A stretch of 64,000 nucleotides of DNA. Source: DATJKD01 sp963728295. GTDB lineage: Bacteria > Pseudomonadota > Gammaproteobacteria > Steroidobacterales > Steroidobacteraceae. This document shows, in pieces, positions 52,672 through 61,105 of this stretch; positions within the stretch are counted from its first letter, which is position 1, and each line of letters starts with the position of its first letter. Under the pieces are notes generated by a model. That model saw nothing but the letters and a program-made list of their open reading frames with translations, ran no database searches and had not been told where the DNA came from. The stretch lies in NCBI GenBank assembly GCA_963728295.1, contig CAVSKB010000011.1, positions 62,001 to 126,000 of the forward strand, given 5' to 3'. The position numbers and the translations under genes are program-made.

Positions 52672-54681
52672 ATGTCAGCGTATTGCAACAACCCGCTGAT
52701 CGACCGGCCGAGACGGCCGCTCCCGCGGCGGGTCGCAATCGTCGGCGCCGGCACCATCGGTCCCGATATCGCCTATTACCTTAAAAGCGCGATCGCCGAC
52801 CTCGAACTGGTGATGATCGACCTGTCGCAGTCCGCGCTCGATCGTGCCTCTGCGCGAATCAATTCCTACGCCGCCAAAGGGCTTGCCAAGGGGAAGATGA
52901 CGGAGGCCGAGGCCGCGCGAGCTACGGCCGCAATCTCGACCAGCACGGACTACGCAGTGCTCGAGGGGTCGGACTGGGTGATCGAGTCCGCGACTGAAAA
53001 CCTGCCGTTGAAGCGCGCGATCTTCACAGAGGTCGAATCGCGGGTGGCCGCGGACGCCTTGATCACCTCGAATACGAGCTCGTTGCCGGCAACTCGGCTG
53101 TTCTCACACCTGCGGCATCCCGAGCGCGCGACCGTCACGCACTTCTTTGCGCCGGCGTTTCTGAATCCTGTGGTGGAAGTGATCGACTGGCCGGCGCTCG
53201 AGCGCGAAGTGTTGCAGCACCTGCGCTGGCTTTTCGCATCCACGGGCAAGGTTCCGCTCGTTACCGCCGATGCAGTCTGCTTCATGCTGGACCGGATATT
53301 CGACAACTGGTGCAACGAGGCCGGGTATCTGCTCGGCGACGCGACGGCCGAGGAAATTGACTGCGTTGCGCAGGAGTTCGTCGTCGCGGGCCCCTTCACC
53401 GTGCTGAATCTCGCCAACGGGAATCCGATCATAGTCGAGGCGAACAGCTTGCAGGCGGAAGAGGAGGGCCAGCACTATCGAGCTGCCGCCGTTTTTCGTT
53501 CGGTCGATCGCTGGAAAACGCTGCCGCGGGGCCAGCGCGTCGACGTGCCGTCACCCAGGTTCGGGACGATCCGCGACCGCCTGCTCGGGATACTGTTTTC
53601 CCAGTCAGTGGACATCCTCGATCGGGGGATCGGCACCGCGGCCGACCTCGAGCTCGGCAGCCGCCTCGCATTCGGCTTCAAGGCCGGGCCGTTCGAGTTG
53701 ATGCGGTCCTGCGGTACGCCGGAAACCGAGCGAGTGCTGCAGCGTCTGCAGCAGGAGCGCCCTGGCATGCCGGGCCCTGCGCGCCCGATCGAGCATTACC
53801 AACCGTTCAGGCGGCACGTGCTGGTCGATGAGCTCGACGGTGTCAAGGTGCTCACCATCCGCCGGCCCGAGGCGCTCAACGCGCTCCATGACGAGTTGAA
53901 CGACGAACTGCTCGGTGCCATCCGCGAGTTCGAGCGCGATCCTGCCACCCGAGGTTTCATCGTCACCGGCTACGGCAATCGCGCTTTCTGCGCCGGCGCG
54001 GACATCGGCGTATTCCCGTCCCTGCTCGGTGACGCGGCGGCGGCGACGGAGTATGCGCGGGCATGCTCGCGTCTGCTGGTGCACATCGACGCAATGGGCA
54101 AGCCCGTAGTCGCTGCGCTCAACGGCATCGCACTCGGCGGCGGGTTGGAACTCGCCGTGCGGTGCCACGGCCTGGTGGGCGTGCGTGATGCCTGGCTGCA
54201 GTTTCCGGAGATCACGCTCGGCATCGTTCCGGGCATCGGGGCCATGGTGGTTCCGTATCGTCGCTGGCCCGAGGCATCCGGGGTGTTTCACGACATGCTC
54301 CGCCAGGCGTCGAAGCTGACCGCCGAGCGCGCACACGCGCTCGGCATCCTGGCCGAGGTCGTCGATGCCCAATCCGAGCTGATGCCAGCCGCGCTGCAGC
54401 TGGTTCGGCAGCTCGAGAAGGTTTCATACCAGCGGCGCGACGCGGCCGTGCCGATCGCGCCTCTGGCCGTCATGGACGACGTTAAGATTCACCCATGGAG
54501 CCGCGAGGTCCGCGCGATCATGGATGGCGCTATCGTCGCGGCGGCGGCGGCGAACCGGTGGTCAGACGCGCTCGAAGTCGGCTACCGGGCATTCGGCGCC
54601 AGTGCCTGCACGGCGGCCGCGCGCGAGGGGATTGCGGCGTTCCGCGAGCGGCGCCGCGCGGACTTCTCCCGTACGGGATGA
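52672..54681 (+). CDS. 3-hydroxyacyl-CoA dehydrogenase / enoyl-CoA hydratase fusion (reversed domain order)
   Basis: A 669-residue bifunctional beta-oxidation protein. Residues ~18-300 are the NAD-dependent 3-hydroxyacyl-CoA dehydrogenase: VAIVGAGTIGPDIAYYLKSA, ITSNTSSLPATRLFSHLRHP and the catalytic His in ATVTHFFAPAFLNPVVEVID. Residues ~385-600 are a crotonase: FIVTGYGNRAFCAGADIGVF and VAALNGIALGGGLELAVRCH form the oxyanion holes. This order is the reverse of FadB/FadJ, where hydratase comes first; reversed fusions are known in archaea and some bacteria. The C-terminal ~80 residues are unassigned. It would hydrate and oxidise the enoyl-CoA made by the dehydrogenase at 46740. Confidence 0.88.
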   Translation: MSAYCNNPLIDRPRRPLPRRVAIVGAGTIGPDIAYYLKSAIADLELVMIDLSQSALDRASARINSYAAKGLAKGKMTEAEAARATAAISTSTDYAVLEGSDWVIESATENLPLKRAIFTEVESRVAADALITSNTSSLPATRLFSHLRHPERATVTHFFAPAFLNPVVEVIDWPALEREVLQHLRWLFASTGKVPLVTADAVCFMLDRIFDNWCNEAGYLLGDATAEEIDCVAQEFVVAGPFTVLNLANGNPIIVEANSLQAEEEGQHYRAAAVFRSVDRWKTLPRGQRVDVPSPRFGTIRDRLLGILFSQSVDILDRGIGTAADLELGSRLAFGFKAGPFELMRSCGTPETERVLQRLQQERPGMPGPARPIEHYQPFRRHVLVDELDGVKVLTIRRPEALNALHDELNDELLGAIREFERDPATRGFIVTGYGNRAFCAGADIGVFPSLLGDAAAATEYARACSRLLVHIDAMGKPVVAALNGIALGGGLELAVRCHGLVGVRDAWLQFPEITLGIVPGIGAMVVPYRRWPEASGVFHDMLRQASKLTAERAHALGILAEVVDAQSELMPAALQLVRQLEKVSYQRRDAAVPIAPLAVMDDVKIHPWSREVRAIMDGAIVAAAAANRWSDALEVGYRAFGASACTAAAREGIAAFRERRRADFSRTG

Positions 54682-54718
54682 CGGTGACCTTGTCGTTCGA
54701 TTGCAGAAGGGGATCGAC

Positions 54719-55762
54719 ATGAATTTCAGTTGCATGATCTGGCCGTTTTCCGGTGCCACGGTGGAGCCGGTCGTCCGCCTTGCGCAGACCGCCGAGCAAT
54801 GTGGGTTCGAAAGTGTCTATGTCGGCGATTCCCAGATGATCTGGAACGATGTCTGGGTGACCCTGGCCGCCTGCGCCGTGGCGACCGAGCGAGTCAAACT
54901 CGGCACCGGTGTGACGAATACGGTGACTCGCCACCCGGCCGTCACCGCCAACGCCGCAATGACGCTCAACATGCTGAGCAATGGCCGCGCCAAGCTCGGA
55001 CTTGGGGCCGGTGATTCGGCGGTGCGGACGGCGGGCCTGTCTCCGGCGCGGCTGCCGCAGCTGCGCGAGCGCCTGACTTTCATGCGCGCCTTGCTCGATG
55101 GGAAGGAAGTCGAGGCGTTGCGCCCGCCCGAGGAGGCCGCCAAAAACACCTGGGGCCGCGTCGATCGTGTCCGGCTGGTTGGGGCCGACAAATGGGGGAA
55201 GTTTCCGGTGCAGTTCGCGTGCATGGGACCGAAGTCGGTCGAGATGGCCGGCGAACTGTGTGACGGCGTGATCGTCGACGGGCACATGGGCGGTAACGCA
55301 GAAGGCGTGCGCGCGACCGTGGTTGCAGCCGCGGAGGGCGCACGGGTGGCGGGCAAGGACCCTACGACGTTGCGCTTCATTGCCGCGATCGATGCGGCCA
55401 TCGACGCCGACCGCACCAAGGCGCTCGACAAGGTCCGGCCAACGGCTGCACGCAACATCGCGCGCAAGCCCTGGCTTCCGGATACGCTCGGTGTCGAGCA
55501 CGCCGACGTCGTGAAGGCTGTGAGCGAATCCTACAAGTTTTACGAGCACCTCGACCTGACCGCGAAGCACCGCCAGCTGATTCCCGATGCGGTCGCCATG
55601 AAATGCTGCATCGCCGGCACGCCGCAGGACTGCATCGACAAGGGCAGGGAACTCAAGGAGGCGGGGATAACCGAAATCTCGATTTTCATCACGTCCCAGG
55701 ACGAAGCGGGGTCGCACAACGTGCTGCAGCGCTTCGCCAAGGAAGTGATTCCGTTCGTCTAG
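54719..55762 (+). CDS. LLM-class flavin-dependent oxidoreductase
   Basis: A 347-residue luciferase-like protein (TIM barrel using FMN or F420). Characteristic stretches are VVRLAQTAEQCGFESVYVGD, ACAVATERVKLGTGVTNTVT and LNMLSNGRAKLGLGAGDSA; FACMGPKSVEMAGELCDGVI is the late barrel motif. The phosphate-binding loop and the H-P-A element (RHPAVTANAAM) are present. It may be an F420-type reductase or a monooxygenase. AGAAGGGGATCGAC precedes the ATG. It is the second gene of the unit headed by the dehydrogenase/hydratase fusion and converges with the thiolase gene. Confidence 0.85.
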   Translation: MNFSCMIWPFSGATVEPVVRLAQTAEQCGFESVYVGDSQMIWNDVWVTLAACAVATERVKLGTGVTNTVTRHPAVTANAAMTLNMLSNGRAKLGLGAGDSAVRTAGLSPARLPQLRERLTFMRALLDGKEVEALRPPEEAAKNTWGRVDRVRLVGADKWGKFPVQFACMGPKSVEMAGELCDGVIVDGHMGGNAEGVRATVVAAAEGARVAGKDPTTLRFIAAIDAAIDADRTKALDKVRPTAARNIARKPWLPDTLGVEHADVVKAVSESYKFYEHLDLTAKHRQLIPDAVAMKCCIAGTPQDCIDKGRELKEAGITEISIFITSQDEAGSHNVLQRFAKEVIPFV

Positions 55763-55771
55763 CGACGCTGG

Positions 55772-56980
55772 CTAGCTCCGGTCGCTGACGCGGATGACGA
55801 CCGCCATTGCGGTATCGCCGGCGGCGCAGCCCGCGAACAGACCCGTGCCGCCGCCGCGTAACACGAGTTCTTCGATGAGCTCCATCGCGCCGCGCAGACC
55901 GGTGGGCGCATTCGGGTGGCCATAGACGAGCGAGCAGCCATAGTTGTTCATCGTCTGCGTGTCCACGCCAGTCGCCCGCGCGAAGGCAATGTCGTTCACA
56001 GCGAACGGGTTGTGCGTCTTGATCGCGTGCACGTCGCTGATCCGCGTGTCGGCGGCTTCGAGTGCACGTCGAGCGGCTTCGATCGGCGCTTCCGGCATGA
56101 ATCCGAGGGCCGCCCGGCTGAGACCAAAACCCAGCAGTTCGATCCGAATCCCGGGATTGCGACTCAACTCGCGTGCCCGGTCGGGGCTGGCGATGATCAT
56201 CGCGGCGCTGCCGTCGGCGGGATGCGTCTGGCCGCCGAAGGTCACCGTGCCTCCGTCGATGACCGGTTTGAGTCGCGCGAGCCCTTCGGCCGACGAGAAC
56301 CGCACACCTTCGTCCGAAGTCAGCTCAGCGACGTTTTTCCTGAAGCGCGTGTCGGGAACGGCAAATGGCAGCGTCATATAGCGCTTCTGGAATGCGCCAT
56401 CTTCGGCGAGCGCACTGCGATATTGCTCCTCGCGTCGTAGCACGAGCTCGTGCTGCTCTGCCGTGCTGACGTGAAACTTGCTCGCTACATTCTCTGCCGT
56501 CTGGGTCATCGAGTGGCCGCCCATCGGGTCGCATGCCATGTTCTGCATGATCCAGTCTTCGGCCTCGCCCGTGCCACCCGTCGCGTCCGGGTTCGGGTAG
56601 TACAGATGAGGACCGTTGGAAGTGCGATCGCAGGTGATCGCAAGCGCACACCGGGCGAGCCCCGCGTCGACCTCCTGGGTTGACGCCAGCATCGCGCGCA
56701 AGGCGGTCGCGCAGGCCTGGGAGACGGTCGGACCTCCGACGTGGCCGGCGCCGGCGAGACCCATCAACCATGGCAAGCCGTAGAACGAGCCCTTCTCGGG
56801 CCGGGTCATGCCGAGCACACCGTAGTCAAATAGCCGCATGTCGACCTTGCGTGCGGCAAGTTCATTGCGCGCAACATGTGCCGCGAATTGCAGGCTGTGG
56901 AGCTTGGAAAGGGAGCCCTGCCAGCGGGCGAACGGCGTTGACCAGTAGCCGCCGTATGGCACCTCGACCGAATGCGTCAC
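55772..56980 (-). CDS. Thiolase family protein
   Basis: A 402-residue thiolase-fold protein. The nucleophile Cys is in GPTVSQACATALRAMLAS. IDGGTVTFGGQTHPADGSAA corresponds to the GxVTAGNASxxxDGA motif, with changes. A His candidate is in AIKTHNPFAVNDIAF, NYGCSLVYGHPNAPTGLRG matches the GHPxGxTG region, and GGGTGLFAGCAAGDTAMAVV holds the second Cys. It would cleave a 3-oxoacyl-CoA to a shortened acyl-CoA and acetyl-CoA. The altered motifs indicate a divergent subfamily. The GTG start at 56980 overlaps the nitroreductase stop (GTGA). Confidence 0.85.
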   Translation of the reverse strand: MTHSVEVPYGGYWSTPFARWQGSLSKLHSLQFAAHVARNELAARKVDMRLFDYGVLGMTRPEKGSFYGLPWLMGLAGAGHVGGPTVSQACATALRAMLASTQEVDAGLARCALAITCDRTSNGPHLYYPNPDATGGTGEAEDWIMQNMACDPMGGHSMTQTAENVASKFHVSTAEQHELVLRREEQYRSALAEDGAFQKRYMTLPFAVPDTRFRKNVAELTSDEGVRFSSAEGLARLKPVIDGGTVTFGGQTHPADGSAAMIIASPDRARELSRNPGIRIELLGFGLSRAALGFMPEAPIEAARRALEAADTRISDVHAIKTHNPFAVNDIAFARATGVDTQTMNNYGCSLVYGHPNAPTGLRGAMELIEELVLRGGGTGLFAGCAAGDTAMAVVIRVSDRS

Positions 56981-57597
56981 CTGGCACCGCCGGGCACTGC
57001 GCGCAGCTGCCGCCACCGTCCGTAATGAGTGAATTCGGAGACCGACCGACGCGTACGTGGGGCGAGTTCCTGCTCCAGGCGTTGCGGTTCAAGCAGGGCA
57101 GGCTCGCCCGGATAGCCCAGCGCGATTATCGCGAGCACTTCGAATTCCGCGGGCACGCCAAACTTGGCGTGGACCTGCGCCGCATCGAAACCGCCCATCT
57201 GATGCATCGCCAGCCCGAGCGCAGTTGCCTGCAGAAACATGTTCTCGCTCGCGGCGCCAGTGTCGTACGGCGCCCACCGATTCGGCTTCCCTGAGTCGCT
57301 AAAGTGTGACGCCGCGATTGCCGCAATCAATGTTGGGGCGCGGCGCGCCCATTTGCGATTGCCCTCGACCAGGCATGCCAGCACATCGGTCCATGCGTCG
57401 GGCTCAGTGGCACGATTGCAAACGAGGTACCGCCACGGCTGTTCGTTGAAACACGATGGGGCCCAGCGTGCGGCTTCGAACAGCTGCGTTAGGGTTTCCT
57501 GCGCTATCGGTCGCGCCTCGTCGAATGCCCGCGGACTCCAGCGCCGTGCAAGCAGCGCATGGATCGGGCGCGAGGGTTTCGCGAGCTTGGTGTTCAA
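56977..57597 (-). CDS. Nitroreductase family protein
   Basis: A 206-residue FMN enzyme of the nitroreductase family. RPIHALLARRWSPRAFDEAR is the N-terminal FMN-phosphate motif, followed by LTQLFEAARWAPSCFNEQPW (substrate loop), GAASENMFLQATALGLAMHQ and AIIALGYPGEPALLEPQRL. It may supply reduced flavin to the luciferase-like monooxygenase next door or reduce a substrate directly. It is the middle gene of the leftward unit LLM-nitroreductase-thiolase; the next start overlaps its stop. Confidence 0.87.
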   Translation of the reverse strand: MNTKLAKPSRPIHALLARRWSPRAFDEARPIAQETLTQLFEAARWAPSCFNEQPWRYLVCNRATEPDAWTDVLACLVEGNRKWARRAPTLIAAIAASHFSDSGKPNRWAPYDTGAASENMFLQATALGLAMHQMGGFDAAQVHAKFGVPAEFEVLAIIALGYPGEPALLEPQRLEQELAPRTRRSVSEFTHYGRWRQLRAVPGGAR

Positions 57598-57616
57598 GGC
57601 TGGTGGCCGGCAACGC

Positions 57617-58732
57617 TCACCGGTGCTTGAACGGCTGGCGCAATCCCTTTTTCTCGAGGCGCGGCATCACCTCGTCGCGAAAGTACGGGAACTCCTTCGC
57701 GTAGTCGACGAAACTGAGCGTTGTCCCGGCGAAGCCGGCGCGCGGAATCTTCTCCATCTCATTCGCGATCGTGTCCGGGTCGCCAACCAGAGGGTACGTA
57801 CCGTGCCCTGCGGCGAACCGTCCGCGCATCGTCCGCAGGGCCTCTTCGGGGAATGATTGTGCGTGCATGCCCTGCAGCCTCATGAGGTTATCCACGGCTC
57901 CCCAGTCGGCGTGCTCGTTGGCGTAGTACTCGTAGTACTCCTGTGCTTCCTTCACGGTCGGCCGGCAGACGACGTGGCATAGGGTGAACGCACCCGTGTT
58001 GCGACCCACCGCAGCGGAATTCGCCTTGATCGAATCAACTTCCGCCTTTGATTTGTCCAGATCGATCGAGATGCAGAACAGGTAATCCGCGTTTCGCACT
58101 GCGAATTGGCGACCCTCGCCCGAGCCTGCGGCGTTCATGATCGGCGGTGAGCCGTCGAACGGCCGTGGATACCCGTAAATCCCCTTGAGGTTGTAGTACT
58201 TGCCACTCCAGTCGAACGGGCCGTCGTGATTCCAGATGCGCGTCACGACGCTGAACCACTCCTGCGCGAGCTCGTACCGATCGGTGTGTTTTTCCGGCAG
58301 GTCGATCCCGAACGCGTCGTACTCAGGCTTGTTCCAACCCGCAACGACGTTGAGACCCAGCCGCCCGCGGCTCAGCTGATCGGCCGTGGCAAGCTGCTTG
58401 GCCGCGACGACCGGATGAATGAACGCCGTGTGCACGGTCGCAAATATGTTGATGCGCCTGGTATTCGCCAGCAGGCCGGTCGCCCAGATCAACGTCTCGA
58501 GCACGCTACCGTGGAAATCGGTCTCACCGCCGTAACCAATCCAACGCGCGATGGGCAGCAGGAATTCGATCCCTGCCTCGTCCGCCAGTTGGGCGAGAGT
58601 GATGTTGTTTTCCCATGAGTTGACCCAGCGCTCGGGAACCTTGGTCACCGCCATGCCGCCCGAGCAATTAGGGGAAAAGAAGCCAAGCTTCAGCTTGTTG
58701 TCGTTGAAGATCGGCGATTGTCTCAGACCCAT
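57617..58732 (-). CDS. RutA-like LLM flavin monooxygenase
   Basis: A 371-residue luciferase-like flavin monooxygenase related to pyrimidine oxygenase RutA and similar group C enzymes. KLGFFSPNCSGGMAVTKVPE, LAQLADEAGIEFLLPIARWI, YGGETDFHGSVLETLIWATG and ATVHTAFIHPVVAAKQLATA are typical of this branch, as is LGLNVVAGWNKPEYDAFGID. RutA cleaves a ring amide through a flavin-N5-oxide or peroxide. I use the ATG at 58732 because GGAAGG precedes it and because the longer frame from 58795 would place the start codon inside operator D. First gene of the leftward unit, divergent from the MarR gene. Confidence 0.86.
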   Translation of the reverse strand: MGLRQSPIFNDNKLKLGFFSPNCSGGMAVTKVPERWVNSWENNITLAQLADEAGIEFLLPIARWIGYGGETDFHGSVLETLIWATGLLANTRRINIFATVHTAFIHPVVAAKQLATADQLSRGRLGLNVVAGWNKPEYDAFGIDLPEKHTDRYELAQEWFSVVTRIWNHDGPFDWSGKYYNLKGIYGYPRPFDGSPPIMNAAGSGEGRQFAVRNADYLFCISIDLDKSKAEVDSIKANSAAVGRNTGAFTLCHVVCRPTVKEAQEYYEYYANEHADWGAVDNLMRLQGMHAQSFPEEALRTMRGRFAAGHGTYPLVGDPDTIANEMEKIPRAGFAGTTLSFVDYAKEFPYFRDEVMPRLEKKGLRQPFKHR

Positions 58733-58785
58733 CGAAGCATGCCTTCCAGTCGGTTTGAACTCGACGTCGATGGAACACAGCGCAT

Positions 58786-58805
58786 ATACTTTCATCCTAA
58801 ACTAT
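58786..58805. promoter_or_regulatory. Candidate MarR operator, site D
   Basis: ATACTTTCATCCTAAACTAT, self-complementary at 12 of 20 positions and identical to site A at 13 of 20. It lies 78 bases before the MarR start and 54 bases before the divergent monooxygenase start, a position suited to autoregulation. Confidence 0.58.
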
Positions 58806-58883
58806 ATGAAGGTGCATCGGTAGCCCTTGCGCGTGCTGGCCACGGTGGGGTGATCAGAACATGAACAATGATGGGATCATGTA

Positions 58884-59408
58884 ATGGCAGTACGCAGGAC
58901 GCCGACCGTCATCCAACTGGACGAGCATCACGACGTAGAGACCAGGAGCACCGACGACCTTCATCAGTCGCTTCGGCTCTGGCTGCGCCTACTCGCGTGC
59001 ACGAACTTGATCGAATCGCGCATTCGGCGCCGGCTGCAGATGGAATTCAATACGACGCTGCCGCGCTTCGATCTCATGGCGCAGCTCGAGCGGGCTCCTG
59101 ATGGCTTGAAGATGGGTGACCTGTCGCGGCGAATGATGGTGACCGGTGCAAACATCACGGGTATCGTCAACCTGCTTGAACGCGACGGGGTGATTTCGCG
59201 CCGAGCCGACGCGGTGGACCGACGCGCCTATTGGGTCATGCTGACGCGCGAAGGCCGCCGATCGTTCGAAAAGATGGCGGTCGTTCATGAACGATGGGTC
59301 AAAGAGCTGTTCGAGGGCCTCTCGGATGAGGACAAGCACGAGCTCGCGCACTACCTGGCACAGCTCAAAGCGCACATTCTGACGGGCTCGGCGCGGTCGC
59401 GGCGCTAG
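58884..59408 (+). CDS. MarR family transcriptional regulator
   Basis: A 174-residue winged-helix regulator. The helical dimer region HQSLRLWLRLLACTNLIESR precedes RRRLQMEFNTTLPRFDLMAQ, the recognition part GLKMGDLSRRMMVTGANITG, and the wing RRADAVDRRAYWVMLTREGR, which keeps the D-R-R wing motif of MarR proteins. A C-terminal helix (YLAQLKAHILTGSARSRR) closes the dimer. The family usually represses and is released by an aromatic ligand or its CoA ester. Four similar palindromes in the cluster, one just upstream of this gene, are its likely targets. It is followed 4 bases later by an aromatic-acid transporter. Confidence 0.9.
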   Translation: MAVRRTPTVIQLDEHHDVETRSTDDLHQSLRLWLRLLACTNLIESRIRRRLQMEFNTTLPRFDLMAQLERAPDGLKMGDLSRRMMVTGANITGIVNLLERDGVISRRADAVDRRAYWVMLTREGRRSFEKMAVVHERWVKELFEGLSDEDKHELAHYLAQLKAHILTGSARSRR

Positions 59409-59412
59409 GCTC

Positions 59413-60831
59413 TTGTTTCAGCCGAACGATTCACCCGCTGATCAGGCGCCCAGAAGCGGCGGGGAGGTGCATCCCGATACAGCGGATGTGAGCGCGATAC
59501 TGGATACCGCCCGATTCGGCGGTGTGCAATTCACCGTTCTCGCGTTCACCTTCGTCGCCCTCGTCATGGACGGCTTCGACATCCAGGCGATCGCGTTCGC
59601 GGCGCCGGCACTGATGGAGAACTGGGGTATCGAGCGCAGCTCCCTTGGCCTGGTCCTCGCGTCGTCGCTGGTAGGCATGATCGCCGGCGCCGCCGGCATT
59701 GGCTCGCTGGGCGATCGTCATGGCCGCAAGACGGCGCTTATCGTCAGCTGCGCGATGATGGCGTTGGGCTCCGTGGCCTCCGCGTTTGCGAACGGTCCGA
59801 ACGAACTCGCCGCTTACAGGTTCCTCACTGGCATCGGTCTCGGTGGAGCCTTGCCGAATGCGACGGCTCTCATGTTCGAGTTCGCGCCGAAGTCGTGGCG
59901 GCAGATAGCTACTGCCGTGGCGCTGATCGGAGTGCCATTGGGCGGTTTGCTTGGCGCCGCACTCGCCCGCTGGCTCATCCCGGAACACGGCTGGCGTGCG
60001 CTCTTCGTGGTGGGCGGAGTGATACCGGCATTTCTCGCGGGCGTCATGTGGCCGCTCGTACCCGAGTCGCCGCGGTTTCTCGCCGGGCTGCGAACGCGCG
60101 GCGCCGAGCTTTCCAAGCTTCTCAATCGCATCGTCGGCAGCAAGCGGTATGACGCGACGGCCCGGTTCGTGGCCGGTGGACCCACCTCCGTCGCGGTGTC
60201 GGCGGTGCGTGCGCTATTCGCCCCTACGTACCGCCGGGACACGATTACCCTTTGGCTGATCTTCTTCACGAACGTCTTCTCCGTCTATTTCTTCTTCAAC
60301 TGGCTGCCGACGGTGCTCTCCTCGGTGAAGCTCGACTTCGCGCTAGCAGTCACGGCTTCGCTGTACTTCAACCTCGGCGGGGTGTTCGGCGCGCTCGCAG
60401 GCAGCGTGCTGACGGGGCGCTACGGCTCAAGGCCCGTACTCGCGGCCCTCAGTGGACTCGCGGTCCTGAGTGCGTTCGGAATCGGTGCGAACGACGTGTT
60501 CGATACGGGTCAGACGAGCGGCAGCATCGGGGCGCTGATGTGGACCATAGCCGTGGCGGGTGGCTGCATCAACGGGCTGCAGATCGGCATGTTCGCGGTG
60601 GCGGCCCACGTCTATCCGACGTTTTGCCGGTCCACCGGCATCGGATGGAGTCTCGCCGTGGCGCGATTCGGCGGCATCATCAGCTCCTTCGTCGGCGCGA
60701 GCTTCTTTGCGTTCGGGCTGATGGCCCGCGACTTCTTCTTCGCAATCGCCGCCGTGCTCTCGGTCGCATTTCTTGGAGTGTTGATTCTCCAGCGCCACAT
60801 TCCAGCCTCGCGCCGCGAGGAGTCCTCATGA
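59413..60831 (+). CDS. MFS transporter, AAHS (aromatic acid:H+ symporter) type
   Basis: A 472-residue twelve-helix carrier. Features of the aromatic acid/H+ symporter family are VALVMDGFDIQAIAFAAPAL in helix 1 (DGFD motif), GSLGDRHGRKTALIVSCAMM in loop 2-3, YRFLTGIGLGGALPNATALM in helix 4 and LVPESPRFLAG before the central loop. It probably imports the aromatic acid substrate. The start is uncertain: TTG 59413 lies 4 bases after the MarR stop, while GTG 59467 would also give a complete carrier. Last gene of the catabolic cluster on the right. Confidence 0.88.
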   Translation: MFQPNDSPADQAPRSGGEVHPDTADVSAILDTARFGGVQFTVLAFTFVALVMDGFDIQAIAFAAPALMENWGIERSSLGLVLASSLVGMIAGAAGIGSLGDRHGRKTALIVSCAMMALGSVASAFANGPNELAAYRFLTGIGLGGALPNATALMFEFAPKSWRQIATAVALIGVPLGGLLGAALARWLIPEHGWRALFVVGGVIPAFLAGVMWPLVPESPRFLAGLRTRGAELSKLLNRIVGSKRYDATARFVAGGPTSVAVSAVRALFAPTYRRDTITLWLIFFTNVFSVYFFFNWLPTVLSSVKLDFALAVTASLYFNLGGVFGALAGSVLTGRYGSRPVLAALSGLAVLSAFGIGANDVFDTGQTSGSIGALMWTIAVAGGCINGLQIGMFAVAAHVYPTFCRSTGIGWSLAVARFGGIISSFVGASFFAFGLMARDFFFAIAAVLSVAFLGVLILQRHIPASRREESS

Positions 60832-60850
60832 ACAACAATCTCAAAGTGGC

Positions 60851-61105
60851 CTACTGTTTCGTCACGACCACGCGTCCATTGGCATCGACGCGCACCTGGT
60901 AACGGTTGCCGTCCTGGCATGAGGCGACGTAATCGTTCTCGCCTTTCTGCGTGACGCTGACGACCTGCCCGCAAGGCAGACCCTGCAGGGCGATCACGGC
61001 GGTCAGGTCCTTCGCGACCGGTACGGGACCGTCGGCGGCAAGCAACTGCTGGCCGCTCAGGACCGCTGCAACGATGAGCGCGAAACTGCGCAATCGTCGG
61101 CTCAT
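60851..61105 (-). CDS. Small exported hypothetical protein
   Basis: An 84-residue protein with a signal peptide (SRRLRSFALIVAAVLSGQQL ending LLAADG) and a small beta-rich domain: LTAVIALQGLPCGQVVSVTQ, then DYVASCQDGNRYQVRVDANG. Two cysteines could form a disulfide. The shape recalls PepSY-like modules, but I do not recognise a named family. Its ATG overlaps the stop of the upstream lipoprotein gene (ATGA), so the two are one operon. Confidence 0.65.
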   Translation of the reverse strand: MSRRLRSFALIVAAVLSGQQLLAADGPVPVAKDLTAVIALQGLPCGQVVSVTQKGENDYVASCQDGNRYQVRVDANGRVVVTKQ

